Origin: Acidobacteriota bacterium
GTDB taxonomy: Bacteria; Acidobacteriota; UBA4820; DSQY01
NCBI GenBank assembly: GCA_021787565.1
Contig: JAJYLT010000035.1
Span: forward strand, 1-36,715
Reading direction: 5' to 3'
DNA: 36,715 nucleotides
How positions within the stretch are numbered: position 1 is the first letter of the stretch; every line of letters starts with the position of its first letter. The notes beneath the pieces were generated by a model. The model worked only from the letters and a program-made list of their open reading frames with translations, had not been told where the DNA came from and did no database searches. Made by a program: the position numbers and the translations under genes. Below, in pieces: positions 7,420 to 17,156 of the stretch.

Positions 7420-9012
7420 CTATGGGGACCGTTCGTACACCACGCCGCCGGCGATCAGCCCCAGCCTCCGGTAGTCATGCTCGATCACCGCCGCCACGGG
7501 GGAGCGCGGGTCCAGATAGTCCTTCTCCATGGCCTCGGGCATCAGCACGAATCGCGGCCGGTTCTCGGTGATCTGCGCCGCCGCGATCTCGTGGTCGCGC
7601 AGGTCGTTGTAGCCCTTGTCGAGCGGCTGGAAGTAGGTGTAGCCGATGGCGGCGGGCGCCGTGTAGAGGTACACCTCCCCGCCCTCGGGGAGGGCCACCA
7701 GCGTGTCCCCCGGATGCAGCACGCCGGGGCCGCGCAGGTACTTGTTGATGGGCGAGTCCCGGAGGGGCCGGTCGGCGTCGGTGAACTCCCAGGCCGAGGG
7801 GCGGTAGAACCACCACCCCCTCAGCGCGTAGGCCGCCCCGGCCGCCAGAAGCACCACCGCGGCGGCGATGACCGCCCTGCGCACCCTGGGCGAAGGCTCC
7901 TCCCGCCCCATCCAGGCCAGCCAGAGCAGGCCGAGGGGACCGAGGGCGAAGACCAGGTGAAGCCAGTTCGCGTTGCCCCTCAGCAAGAGGCTGAGGGCGA
8001 GGAAGGTCACGGCGACGGCCGCGGCTTCCCAGTGGCTCCCCATCCGGTGCCGGCGGAGCCATGCCGCGAGCCGAGCGAACGCCCACACCACGAGGGCGGC
8101 GAAGGCGGTCAGGAGCATGCCGTAGAGAAGAAACCCGGCCAGGCTCGTCACCGCTTGGCCCGCGCTGGGCCGCTGGAGCCAGTGGCTCCACAGGTCCCCC
8201 AGGCGCCAGGGCACGTCCTGAAAGGGAAAGTGGGCGTTCTCGTTGCCCAGGCGGCTGTAGTTCCGCATGGGCCAGCGCACCACGTCCCGCCAGAAGGCGC
8301 GAAGGCCGCCCAGCCAGGCCATGGCGCCGAGGAAGGGAAGCCAGATGAGCGAGAAGCCCGCCGCGAAGGCCGCTCCCTTGCGCGTCTTGCCCTCGGGCTC
8401 CAGTGCCCACAGGATGCCCGCCGAGAGGAGGGCGAGGACGCCCTGGGGCTGGAGGGTGAAGGCCGCCAGCCCCGCGAGCAGCCCCGCTGACGCCCAGCCT
8501 CGGGTGCCGAGGCCTCCCGGCCTCGCCAGCAGCGCCCACGCGCCAATCAGGAAGGCGTTGGCGAGCCACTGGTGAGAGGGGATGGGCCAGAAGGCGTAGA
8601 GGGCCACCGGGTAGAGGGCGGCCAGCAGCCACGCGGCGCGGGGCTCCCAGCCGCTGCGCTTCAGCAGGAGGGCCGCAGCCCACACCGTGATCAGAATCAG
8701 CGCCAGGCTCTCGTAGCGGCCCCGCGTCAGCGGATGGTGGCCCCCCGCGCCCACCACGGGCGCCAGCCACAGGAAGACGCCGGGCGGGGTGAAGTTGAAG
8801 AAGTCCCGATAGGGCACCTCGCCCGCCCCCACCCGGCGGGCGTCGTAATCGACGATGCACTCGTCCCATTTGGGCGGGTTGAAGACGGGGCTGATCAGGC
8901 TGACGAGTACAGCCCCCACAACCAAGGCGAGGACGGTACCGCCGAGCCAACCCGAGAACCTCCGCCGCGGCGCGCCCGCCACCGCGACCGCGCCCTCTCC
9001 TCCTGAACTCAT
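7420..9012 (-). CDS. GT-C membrane glycosyltransferase (ArnT/PMT_2-like)
   Basis: 530 residues, about eleven hydrophobic segments. After the first helix the periplasmic loop carries KWDECIVDYDARRV (about 48-61) and GEVPYRDFFNFTPPG, the acidic first-loop pattern of ArnT/PMT_2 enzymes that take sugars from polyprenyl-phosphate donors. A soluble periplasmic tail of about 130 residues follows the last helix. ATG 9012 is preceded by a purine-rich GAGAGGTGAG. It is probably the penultimate member of the glycosyltransferase block but is separated from the upstream gene by 371 bases of repeats, so co-transcription is uncertain. Acceptor unknown. Confidence 0.75.
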   Translation of the reverse strand: MSSGGEGAVAVAGAPRRRFSGWLGGTVLALVVGAVLVSLISPVFNPPKWDECIVDYDARRVGAGEVPYRDFFNFTPPGVFLWLAPVVGAGGHHPLTRGRYESLALILITVWAAALLLKRSGWEPRAAWLLAALYPVALYAFWPIPSHQWLANAFLIGAWALLARPGGLGTRGWASAGLLAGLAAFTLQPQGVLALLSAGILWALEPEGKTRKGAAFAAGFSLIWLPFLGAMAWLGGLRAFWRDVVRWPMRNYSRLGNENAHFPFQDVPWRLGDLWSHWLQRPSAGQAVTSLAGFLLYGMLLTAFAALVVWAFARLAAWLRRHRMGSHWEAAAVAVTFLALSLLLRGNANWLHLVFALGPLGLLWLAWMGREEPSPRVRRAVIAAAVVLLAAGAAYALRGWWFYRPSAWEFTDADRPLRDSPINKYLRGPGVLHPGDTLVALPEGGEVYLYTAPAAIGYTYFQPLDKGYNDLRDHEIAAAQITENRPRFVLMPEAMEKDYLDPRSPVAAVIEHDYRRLGLIAGGVVYERSP

Positions 9013-9383
9013 GGCCGTCTCTCACCTCTCGGCGCAGGGTCGGGCGACCTGGCATCGCCTCATCCCCATTGTACTCGTGGGGCCGGCGCCCTTTCCTGCG
9101 GTCATCCTGGCAAGCGAAGCGCGTCCAGGATCGCCCCGGTGCTGGGCGAAGGGTACGATTCCGGACTCCTTGGAAGAGCAGTGAGGAGTGAGGAGAAAGA
9201 GCCCACCGCGGCGGATGGGCCCATTTTCCCATCCCGTGGCGCGGATGCCCTCGCCCGCGTTCGGCCGACGGGAGTCGGCCGCTACGGTGAAAGAAGTCCT
9301 TCGAAGCGGCGGGCGGGGGCGCCCGCCCCACACAGGGCCAGGGGGCTGGTTTCCACCGGCCTCCGCTCAGTCCCTGTCCTTCC
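9013..9383. repeat. Gene-free gap with families B and C repeats and GTGAGGA x2
   Basis: No gene seen. 9058-9090 repeats the flank and GTGG-foot start of the 130-bp unit. 9101-9133 is a family-C1 inverted repeat (ATCCTGG and CCAGGAT arms). GTGAGGA occurs twice at 9181-9194, the same heptamer as the seven-unit array at 18018. At 9263-9286 a single REP hairpin has stem CGGCCGAC paired with GTCGGCCG, a compensated change from the usual CGGCCGGC stem, and is followed by CTAC. A GTGG-foot hairpin follows at about 9308-9331. Confidence 0.75.
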
Positions 9384-11243
9384 TCATGGCTTTCCAATGC
9401 TCCCTTTCGCCTCGGCGCCCCACACGGGGACATAGACGAAGTCATACCCCGTCGGGACCAGCAGGAGGATCGCGGGATGGCTGCCGAGCCAGGAGGCGCG
9501 CACCCAATCGCCCCGCCGGAATTCATACGTGGGGCCCCCTCCCTCGTTCGTTCCGGCTTTGGCCGAGGTCGCGAGCACGAGCCCCGGAGGCTCCGGCAGT
9601 GAGGGGATGGGCCTCGCCGAGCGGATCTCGTCCAGGGTGCCGGAGGCGAACCAAGGGGCCTCGTCGGGCTCCAGGGGGAGAACGGCCAGCCGGTACTGCC
9701 CCGGCAGGGGAGGAGCGAATTCCAGGGGTGGCGAGGAGGGCTGGAGAAGCTTCACGGCCGCGGGCGCCCACAGGTCCAGGCGGCGGGTGACCGGCAGGTA
9801 GTGGGCGTACAGGAAAGCCCGGACCTCAGCGGGCGCGGCGTCCAAGGCGGGTGAGAAGCGTCCGTCCATGAGCACCAGGGCGGGCGGTTCCGCCCTGAGC
9901 CTCGCCGGATCGAAGACCGAGAGAAGGCCCCGCTTTTCCAGGGCGGTCACCAGCGTGGGCGTGAACCAGTAGGTGGAGGCGGGCTTTCTTCCGAAGGCGC
10001 AGCCGCTGCCCTCCCAAACCACCTGGCCCGGCCTCGTTCGGGCCGCTACCTCCTCCAGGAGCCAGACCTGGCGGTCCCGGGCCGTCCCCCACTCCTTCCA
10101 GGGTTGTCCGGCCGCCGCCACGCCCAGGCAGGCGAGCACCACCAGGAGCGCCACGCCCGCCGCCAGAGGCCGCTCCAGGGCCTGGCTGAGCAGGGCCCAC
10201 CGGTTCACCGCCAGGGCCACGAGCAGTCCGCCGAGCCACCAGAGGGCGAGGAACTGGTAGCCGAAGGTGGCGGCCACGAGGCTGGAGGCGGCCGCGCATC
10301 CGAGCCAGACGAGGGCGAGGGGCCGGATCAGGGGTCCTCGCAGCCTGGATGGCAGGAAGGCCGCCACCAGAGAGGCCAGGACGGCACCCCAGAAGAGCAG
10401 CGCCCCCGGGGAGCCCTGGCGGAGCGGCTCCAACAGGACGGGCCACCAGATCTTCAGGCCCCCGAACGCTCCCTCCGACTTCTCATACAGCCAGTTGAGG
10501 GTCACCACGTCGCGCCAGAAGAGGCCGAAGGTGCCCGTGGCGAGAAGAAGCGCCGCGACAGCCGCCGCCACCGCGCCACCCGCTCCGGCCAGGGGAAGGG
10601 CGAAGCGCCAGGGCGCCCGGCGCTTCCAGAGGGCCGCCGCCATGGCCCACAGGACCGCCGCCACGGCGAAGAAGAGGGCCCTCTGCGAGGCCAGGCAGGC
10701 CAGGGCCAGGCAGAGCCCCGCGAGCCCCAGCCAGCGGACCGATCCGGCCTCGCAGCCCACGTCGCAGGCCATGAGGCCGCCTAGGACCAGGAGGACCATC
10801 AGCGAGTCCACGCGAAACTGGACCACGGTGCGGAGGAAGGTGTCCTGGGCGAAGAGGAGCGCCAGCGCCAGGCCTCCCACGAGCCAGGGCACGCCCCTCC
10901 TCCGTAGCAAGGCGAGCCCGATCCAGGCGGTGGCGAGCCAGAACAGGGCCGCCAGGCCCCGCAAGACCGTCAGCCCGACGACGGGGTCGGCGCGGAGGGC
11001 CGGCCCCGCCACGGGTGCGGCCACCAGCCAGAGCAGCGGCGTATGGTGCTCCCAGAACCCCGCGTAGGGAAGTCGGCCTTCCGCGACGAAGGAGGAGGCC
11101 CTGGCGAACTCGAATTCGTCCATGTCGAAGGGCGACAGGAAAACCGCGGAGAAGGCCAGACCGAGTGCCGCCGCCAATCCGGCCGCCATGAACCAGCCCC
11201 GCCAGCGGGCCGGGGTCCCACGCTTCACCGCGCCTTCAGCCAT
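9384..11243 (-). CDS. GT-C membrane glycosyltransferase (PMT_2-like)
   Basis: 619 residues with about ten membrane helices. The first periplasmic loop has DMDEFEFARASSF (40-52) and a later EHHTPLLW, again the acidic-loop layout of GT-C enzymes, and a soluble C-terminal domain follows from about residue 430. ATG 11243 lies eight bases inside the end of the upstream TMTC gene (stop 11238-11236), so translation is probably coupled. An open frame extends 25 codons further upstream but runs inside the neighbouring gene. It shares its general plan with the protein at 7420-9012 but the two are clearly diverged. Confidence 0.75.
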   Translation of the reverse strand: MAEGAVKRGTPARWRGWFMAAGLAAALGLAFSAVFLSPFDMDEFEFARASSFVAEGRLPYAGFWEHHTPLLWLVAAPVAGPALRADPVVGLTVLRGLAALFWLATAWIGLALLRRRGVPWLVGGLALALLFAQDTFLRTVVQFRVDSLMVLLVLGGLMACDVGCEAGSVRWLGLAGLCLALACLASQRALFFAVAAVLWAMAAALWKRRAPWRFALPLAGAGGAVAAAVAALLLATGTFGLFWRDVVTLNWLYEKSEGAFGGLKIWWPVLLEPLRQGSPGALLFWGAVLASLVAAFLPSRLRGPLIRPLALVWLGCAAASSLVAATFGYQFLALWWLGGLLVALAVNRWALLSQALERPLAAGVALLVVLACLGVAAAGQPWKEWGTARDRQVWLLEEVAARTRPGQVVWEGSGCAFGRKPASTYWFTPTLVTALEKRGLLSVFDPARLRAEPPALVLMDGRFSPALDAAPAEVRAFLYAHYLPVTRRLDLWAPAAVKLLQPSSPPLEFAPPLPGQYRLAVLPLEPDEAPWFASGTLDEIRSARPIPSLPEPPGLVLATSAKAGTNEGGGPTYEFRRGDWVRASWLGSHPAILLLVPTGYDFVYVPVWGAEAKGSIGKP

Positions 11244-13263
11244 GGGTCTTCCCCTTCGGAGTCGATTGCCCCTCGGCCGCCGCGAGGACCGTCTGGGCGT
11301 AAGGGTCCTTGCCTCCACTGAGGCGGACGGCCTCTCGGGCGAGGTGGAGGGCCCGCGCGGGGTCTCTGAGCGCCGGGTCGCGGGCCTTGAGCAGCACCCA
11401 CGCCAGCCCCGCGAGGGCGCTCGGGGCCTGCGGCGAGAGGGTCAGGGCTTGCTCGAAGGATTCGGCCGCCGGGCGCTCCTGACCGACCTCGAAAAGCGCG
11501 TGGCCCAGGTAGCACCAACCCTGCGGCTCCTTCGGCCGGGAAGCCGCGGCCTCTTGCAGAACCTTCGTGGCCTCCGGGAGTCGCCCCATGGCCAGCAGGC
11601 TCCGGCCCCAGGCCAGGTGAAGGGAGTAGCCACCGGGGCGGAGACGGCAGGCCCGGCTCAGCAGGCCCTCCCGCTCGGCGGGGTCCGGCAGGCGGCCGCA
11701 GGCCTCCAGGAAGGCCCCTTCGAGCCCGGTGTCCCGGGGCGAGAGGGCCATCCCGTGGAGCAGCAGCGCCGCCGCTCCGCGATCGCGTCCCATGCGGCCA
11801 TAGAGGTCCGCCAGCTCCAGCCTCGCCACGTCCAGCGTCGGGACGATGCGCAGGGCCTCCTGGTAGTAAGGAATCGCCTCCTCGGGTCGGCCCTCCTGGG
11901 CCAGGATCTGTCCCAGGTAGCGCGCCGCCCTGGCGTTGTCGTGGGTCACCGCGTAGTCCCGGCGGAAGAGGGTGTAGGTGTCGTGCCACGTCGTCACCTG
12001 GAAGGCCGAGAGGGCCACGAGCCCTACGAGCCAGCAAGCCACCGCGGCCAGGATCGCGTCTCTCGCCCACCGGCGGGCGGGCATCGCCTCTGCCAGTCCC
12101 CAGGCGATGGCGATGAAGAGTCCGATGGAGGGCAGGTAGGTGTAGCGGTCGGCCCGCGCCTGGGCGCCGATCTGGACCAGCCCGATGACGGGAACGAGCA
12201 TCCCGATGAACCAGAGCCAGCCCACCGTCACGTACGGTCTCCTTCGGAAGAGGGCCAGCGCGAGGAGGGTGAGCGCCGCCACGGGCAGACCCCACGCCAG
12301 GGCCCTGCCCATCGTGATCGTCTTGAAGTCGAGCGGGTAGAAGACGGCCAGGCCGTGGGGGACGAAGGTCAGCAGGGTGTAGTGGCCGTAAGCGATGGCA
12401 GCATTCATCAGCCGGTACGTGAGCGGCATGCGCCCGAAGTCGATGATCGGCTGGTCCTGGGCCGTGAGCCAACTGAAGAACAGGCACAGGGCGAGGAGGG
12501 GCAGCTTCTCCAGGATCAGCCTTCCCCAGCTCTGCCGGGGGTTCTGGGCGGCGGGAGGCGGCCAGCGTCCCTCCTCCGGCGCCAGCGGCAGGGGCATACG
12601 GCCGAAGGGCCAGTAGTCGAGGAGCAGGAGCAGGAACGGCGCGGTGACCAGCATGGCCTTGCTCAAGAGGCCCATCACCAGGGCCGCCACGACCCAGCCG
12701 TACCGAATCCATCCCGGGCGGCGCGCGAAGTGCGTGTAGGCCAGGAGCGTGAGAACGAAGAAGAGGGCCGAGAGCACGTCCTTGCGCTCGGCGACCCACG
12801 CCACCGACTCCACGTGGAGCGGATGGAGGGCGAAGAGCGCCGCCACGAAAAGGCTTCGCCACGGCGCTTCGGTCACCCTCACCAGAAAGAGGAGAAGGAG
12901 CAGGGTGGTCGCGATGTGCAGGAGGATGTTGGTCAGGTGGTGCCCTCCCGCCCAGAGGCCGAAGAGCTGGCAGTCGAGCATGTGCGAGAGGTATGTCAGG
13001 GGGGCGTAGAACCCTCCCGCCATGTGGCTCCAGTAGTAGCGGACCCCCTCCCACGTCAGCCCCTTCTGCACCAGGGGGTTGCGCGTCACGACCATGTTGT
13101 CGTCGTAGCCCACGAAGTGCGCCTCCAGCAAAGGGGAGAAAAGCAGGAAGGTGACCAGCGCGAGGGCCAGGGACGCCAGGAGCAGGGAGTGCCGATGGAG
13201 AACTGTCTGCTTATCCACGGCCGGGCCCTCGGCCGGAAAGGTTCCGCCGACTCGGCCGGGCAT
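11236..13263 (-). CDS. TMTC/DUF1736-type membrane glycosyltransferase with TPRs, copy 2
   Basis: 675 residues. First helix about 28-46, then YDD (53-55), SHMLDCQLFGL (93-103) and HPLHVESVAWVAERKDVL (147-164), the same family blocks as copies 1 and 3. About ten membrane segments precede a TPR domain from about residue 455 to 650, for example GRPEEAIPYYQEALRIVP. ATG 13263 follows GAGGGGAG directly and is 12 bases after the stop of copy 3. Its 3-prime end overlaps the next GT-C gene by eight bases. The three copies keep the acidic loop and HPxHVExVAW block but differ in their TPR tails, which suggests different acceptors or partners (inference). Confidence 0.85.
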   Translation of the reverse strand: MPGRVGGTFPAEGPAVDKQTVLHRHSLLLASLALALVTFLLFSPLLEAHFVGYDDNMVVTRNPLVQKGLTWEGVRYYWSHMAGGFYAPLTYLSHMLDCQLFGLWAGGHHLTNILLHIATTLLLLLFLVRVTEAPWRSLFVAALFALHPLHVESVAWVAERKDVLSALFFVLTLLAYTHFARRPGWIRYGWVVAALVMGLLSKAMLVTAPFLLLLLDYWPFGRMPLPLAPEEGRWPPPAAQNPRQSWGRLILEKLPLLALCLFFSWLTAQDQPIIDFGRMPLTYRLMNAAIAYGHYTLLTFVPHGLAVFYPLDFKTITMGRALAWGLPVAALTLLALALFRRRPYVTVGWLWFIGMLVPVIGLVQIGAQARADRYTYLPSIGLFIAIAWGLAEAMPARRWARDAILAAVACWLVGLVALSAFQVTTWHDTYTLFRRDYAVTHDNARAARYLGQILAQEGRPEEAIPYYQEALRIVPTLDVARLELADLYGRMGRDRGAAALLLHGMALSPRDTGLEGAFLEACGRLPDPAEREGLLSRACRLRPGGYSLHLAWGRSLLAMGRLPEATKVLQEAAASRPKEPQGWCYLGHALFEVGQERPAAESFEQALTLSPQAPSALAGLAWVLLKARDPALRDPARALHLAREAVRLSGGKDPYAQTVLAAAEGQSTPKGKTHG

Positions 13264-13275
13264 CTCCCCTCGCCA

Positions 13276-15048
13276 TCATCGCTGACCCTTGTCCTCGCCG
13301 AGCTTCGGCGCCAAAGAGGGAGGAGCGGGGGGCCGACCGGCCGGCGCTTGCTGGTTCGCGGCCGGCCTCTTTTGAATCCACTCGAGGGCGGACAGGGCCT
13401 CCGGATAGCCCGGCTGGCTCTTCAGCACCGCCTTCCACTGGCTCTTCGCCTCATCGAACTTTCCGTTGCGCATCAGGAGGCGCGCCAGCACCACCTGGCT
13501 CCTGAAGTCGTCCGGCGTGATGCTGAGCTCCTGGCGGAGGCAGCGTTCGGCCAGATCCAAGTCGCCCAGTTGGGCCGCCGCCACCGCGAGGCCCGTCCAG
13601 GCCGGGCCGTGGGTCGGCCAGAGGGTGATGGCCCGTTTGAGGTGCGCTTCGGCCAGCCTGTAGTGGCCCGCCTCGGCGAGCGCATCGCCGTAGCAGGTGT
13701 GGGCCACCGCGTTGAGCTTCGTCACCGCGAGCGTGTGCCCCCAGATGGTCAGGGAGTCGTGCCAGAGGGTCGCCTGCCGCACGGTGAGCCCGCCCAGGAG
13801 CACCAGCCAGGCGCCGGCGGCGGCCAAGACGAGGGGGCGGAGCTTCTGCCCCCACGCGGTCCGCAGCACATCGGCCGCGCCCCACGCCATGATGATGAAG
13901 AGCCCCACGAGCGGTACGTAGGTGTACCGGTCCGCCATGGCCATGCTCCCTATCTCCACGATGCCGATGACCGGGACGAGCATGCCCACATACCAGAGCC
14001 AGCCCACGAGAAGATAGGGAGCCCGGGCGCGCCAGCGCCATCCCAGCCACAGCACCAGGACGAGGAGCACGGCGGCGAGGAGGGCCTCGCCGGGGCGGAA
14101 GAGGCCCAGCCGCATGGGATAGAAGAGGGCCAGGTTCACCGGAATCAGCGTTTTGGAGAGATAGGCACCATAGGACGAGAAGGCGTTGATGATCTTCAGG
14201 CGCAGGGGAAAGCCGCCGATGGCCCCCGCGTGGTCCTGGGTCATGAGCGCCAGCACGGAGAAGAGGGCCGACAGCCCCAGGAGGGGCAGCTTCTCGGCCA
14301 CGAGCCTCCAGCCCAGGCGCGCGTCCAGCCGCGCCCGGACCGAGGTGCCGCCCTCCTCCCCGGGCACTCCCTCCCCGGAGCCGCCGAGGGAGAAGCGACG
14401 GAAGGGCCAATAGTCAAGAAGAAGAAGCAGGAACGGGGCCGTCACGATCATGGACTTGCTCAAGAGCCCCAGGAGGAACGTGCAGAGCACGACCAGATAC
14501 CGGCGGCGCGAGGGGGCCTGGACGTACCAGGCGTAGCCATAGAGCATGGCCATCAGGAAGAAGGTGCTCAGCACGTCCTTCCGCTCCGAGACCCACGCCA
14601 CCGACTCCACGTGGAGGGGGTGAATGGCGAAGAGCAGGGCCACCGCCAGGCTCCGCCAGTAGGCCCGCGTTGTCTTCCACAAAAAGGCGAAGAGCAAGAG
14701 AGCACTGCCGATGTGGAACAAAAGATTCGTTAGGTGGTGCCCTCCCGCCCAGAGCCCGAAGAGCTGGCAGTCGAGCATGTGCGACATCAGGGTGAGGGGA
14801 TAGTAGGAGCCGAAGTATGCGTGGGTCCACGCCCAGCGGATGTTGCTCCACGTGAGCCCCCCCAGCACGTGCGCGTTCTCCGTCACGTAGCCCTGATCGT
14901 CGTAGTTGATGAAGTGTGCCCCCAGCAAGGGGGAGAAGAGCGCGAAGGTTACCAAGGCCAGGGCGAGGGCGGCGAGCCAGAGGCGCTTGCTGGATGGCTG
15001 ACCCGCGGGCGGGCCCTTCTCCTTGGTGACTTCAGCCGGCGTATCCAT
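13276..15048 (-). CDS. TMTC/DUF1736-type membrane glycosyltransferase with TPRs, copy 3
   Basis: 590 residues, the shortest of the three paralogues. A Lys-rich cytoplasmic N-terminus leads into the first helix (about 24-42), then YDD (49-51), SHMLDCQLFGL and HPLHVESVAWVSERKDVL, about ten helices, and three TPR units (about 440-560) such as GHYRLAEAHLKRAITLWP. The tail ends in a Pro/Ala-rich stretch. It starts 16 bases after the stop of the beta-sandwich GT-C gene and ends 12 bases before copy 2, so the three are almost certainly one transcript. Close similarity to copy 2 in the membrane part points to an old tandem duplication. Confidence 0.85.
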   Translation of the reverse strand: MDTPAEVTKEKGPPAGQPSSKRLWLAALALALVTFALFSPLLGAHFINYDDQGYVTENAHVLGGLTWSNIRWAWTHAYFGSYYPLTLMSHMLDCQLFGLWAGGHHLTNLLFHIGSALLLFAFLWKTTRAYWRSLAVALLFAIHPLHVESVAWVSERKDVLSTFFLMAMLYGYAWYVQAPSRRRYLVVLCTFLLGLLSKSMIVTAPFLLLLLDYWPFRRFSLGGSGEGVPGEEGGTSVRARLDARLGWRLVAEKLPLLGLSALFSVLALMTQDHAGAIGGFPLRLKIINAFSSYGAYLSKTLIPVNLALFYPMRLGLFRPGEALLAAVLLVLVLWLGWRWRARAPYLLVGWLWYVGMLVPVIGIVEIGSMAMADRYTYVPLVGLFIIMAWGAADVLRTAWGQKLRPLVLAAAGAWLVLLGGLTVRQATLWHDSLTIWGHTLAVTKLNAVAHTCYGDALAEAGHYRLAEAHLKRAITLWPTHGPAWTGLAVAAAQLGDLDLAERCLRQELSITPDDFRSQVVLARLLMRNGKFDEAKSQWKAVLKSQPGYPEALSALEWIQKRPAANQQAPAGRPPAPPSLAPKLGEDKGQR

Positions 15049-15064
15049 TCGTGGCTCGTTCTCC

Positions 15065-17065
15065 CTAGCGCGCCCAGTAGGTGCAGTATACGACGCCTGC
15101 CCAGAGGAAGAGGTAGAAGTTCAGGAGGAGGGCACCCCTCGATTTCCTGGCCAGCGGCTCCGCCCCGTACGCCGCGAGCAGGCCCAGGGCCGGTGCCATC
15201 GCCAGGGCGTAGCTGGCCTTTGCGGCGGCGTAAGAGGGGACCTCGATGGTGAGGGCGATCATGGCGCCGAGGTAGAGAACGCCGCACGCCAGCAGGAAGC
15301 GCAGGCCCCTGTGCGCGGGTGTCTCGCCGGTCCCGAAGGTCCGCGCGACGCCCCAGAGGATGAACAGGCTCAGCGGGATCGCCAGAAGGGCCGCGCCCGC
15401 GAGCAGGTCGGGTTGCCAGAAGGGGCCGTCGGGCCTGGCCGTGGCGGAGCCGAGGCCCCCATCGAGCCAGAGCGAGGAGTAGAGGCCGTTCCAAAAACCG
15501 TAGACGCCCGCGTAAATGGGCCGCACGAGGGCCTGCCCGAACCGAAAGAGATCTCCCGCCATGCGGTAGCCCGGGTCCTGCCACCAGGCGAGGCCGGGCC
15601 GGGCCTGCCAGCCGCCGACGAAGGGGCGACCCAGCTCGATCCAGTTGCGTAGGTAGTACCAGCCCGAGACGGCCCCGCAGGCCGCCAACAGCGCCCCGAC
15701 CGCCCCGAGCGCCCGGCGCGGGGGTGCCTCTCGATTGAAGGACGCCCAAAGCACCAGTACCGTCAGCGGCCCCACCAGCAGGACGGCCGTCACCTTGGCC
15801 AGCAGGGCCATCCCCAGCACGCCGCCCAGGGCGAGGCATTCGCGGAGGGAAGGCGCCTCCTCCTTCAGCAATAGCCGCAGCCCCAAGAACAGCGCCCAGG
15901 CCGCGAGAAGTCCCTCCAGGGGCTCGTTGCCCACGTACTGGCTCATGTAGACGTTCATGGGGAGAAGGCCGCCCGCCACCGTGGCGATCCTCTGAAGGGC
16001 GGGCTGGTCGGGGAACAGCAGCCGTCCCGTGCGGTAGGCTAGCTCGATCATCCCGGCGCCGCACGCCATGGGGATCAGGCGCACCAGCCCTTCCGCGGTT
16101 CTCGGCGAGGTCACCAGGCGCGCAGTGAGCTCGACGAGGGCCCCTAAAGCGTAGAAGAGCGGCGATTCGAACATCTGCCAGCCGTCCGTCGCCAGAGGAA
16201 GTCGGTGGTGCTGCAGCAGGTACGCGATGTAGCTGAGGTGCCCGGGCACGTCGAAGCCGATCCAGGGGGGCAGCCGGACGAGGTTGTTCAGACAGAGGGC
16301 GGCGAACAGCCCCAGCAGCAGCCAGCGTAGGCGAGAGGGGGCCAGCCACCCCTCCACCGTCGCCCATCCCCGGCTCCTGGCCGCGCGAAGCCCGAGCGCT
16401 AGCGCGAGGGCGAGGGCGGCGAGGCCCGCCAGCCAGGGCCAGCCGCCGAGCAGACCCCGCCAGGCCGAAGGATACTGGAGCGCCGCCGGAAAGGGCCGCC
16501 TCTCGTTCGCGAGTTGCGGGCGGACCCACTCCCGCCCGTTCATGGAGACGCCCCAGCCGCCGGGGGTCGAGAGCGATGCCCCGCCCCCCTCTCCGGTCAA
16601 ACGGAAGACCGGAGGGCCTACGCCGTTCTCCACCACCGCCACCAGCTCGTTGGGCCCCGGCCGAAGCAGCGGCCCCAGGTCCGCCGTGGCGCCCTTGTAC
16701 CACGGCGCCCCGTCGCCGGGCGGCAGGACGGGCCGGCCGTTGAGCCAGAGCTGGCAGCGCCTCAGCGCCGCCACGCGCACCACCAGTCGCTCCTCGCCCT
16801 TCCCGGCCGTGAAGAGGCACCGGAAGTGGGCGATGCGAGGAAACACCGGCCTCGCGTTGGGGTTCGCCGGCTCGGGCAACCGTATCCACTGGCCGGCTGA
16901 ACCGGAGCGCAAAATGGCGTAGTCGGGGCTGTGCGCGGCCCTCTGCCAAAAGAGGATCAGGGATGCCGCTGCACCCAAGATCAGGAAGGCCATAGCTAGA
17001 GAGCCGCTAGATCCACGGAACACGCGGGACAGGCCGTTGGAGAGGATGACAGACGGCTCCTTCAT
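15065..17065 (-). CDS. GT-C type membrane protein with periplasmic beta-sandwich insert
   Basis: 666 residues. ATG 17065 is preceded by GGTGGGGACG; an open frame runs 27 codons further upstream without support. One membrane helix (about 24-40) is followed by roughly 160 residues rich in beta strands (for example RLVVRVAALRRCQLWLNGRP and later GPNELVAVVENG). This resembles the galactose-binding-like or glycosidase N-terminal sandwich, where an LWLNGRPV strand is typical. About eleven membrane helices follow, the first loop having FDVPGHLSYIAYLLQHHRLP, typical of GT-C donors' loops. The sandwich would sit in the periplasm and could bind the acceptor glycan (inference). Second gene of the block, 91 bases after the GT2 gene. 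Confidence 0.75.
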   Translation of the reverse strand: MKEPSVILSNGLSRVFRGSSGSLAMAFLILGAAASLILFWQRAAHSPDYAILRSGSAGQWIRLPEPANPNARPVFPRIAHFRCLFTAGKGEERLVVRVAALRRCQLWLNGRPVLPPGDGAPWYKGATADLGPLLRPGPNELVAVVENGVGPPVFRLTGEGGGASLSTPGGWGVSMNGREWVRPQLANERRPFPAALQYPSAWRGLLGGWPWLAGLAALALALALGLRAARSRGWATVEGWLAPSRLRWLLLGLFAALCLNNLVRLPPWIGFDVPGHLSYIAYLLQHHRLPLATDGWQMFESPLFYALGALVELTARLVTSPRTAEGLVRLIPMACGAGMIELAYRTGRLLFPDQPALQRIATVAGGLLPMNVYMSQYVGNEPLEGLLAAWALFLGLRLLLKEEAPSLRECLALGGVLGMALLAKVTAVLLVGPLTVLVLWASFNREAPPRRALGAVGALLAACGAVSGWYYLRNWIELGRPFVGGWQARPGLAWWQDPGYRMAGDLFRFGQALVRPIYAGVYGFWNGLYSSLWLDGGLGSATARPDGPFWQPDLLAGAALLAIPLSLFILWGVARTFGTGETPAHRGLRFLLACGVLYLGAMIALTIEVPSYAAAKASYALAMAPALGLLAAYGAEPLARKSRGALLLNFYLFLWAGVVYCTYWAR

Positions 17066-17156
17066 CGTCCCCACCGCGGCACTCCGTCGAGCGCTGAGAG
17101 TCCGAGGGCCGCGTCGAGACGCAAGCGCCGCGAACGACGCGCCCAAGCGGGCATCG

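Noticed and set aside
11122-14733. 1203-codon open frame on the plus strand
   Set aside because: It is antisense to two clear TMTC genes and the end of a GT-C gene, has low-complexity Arg/Gly/Glu composition and matches nothing; long antisense frames are expected in GC-rich DNA.
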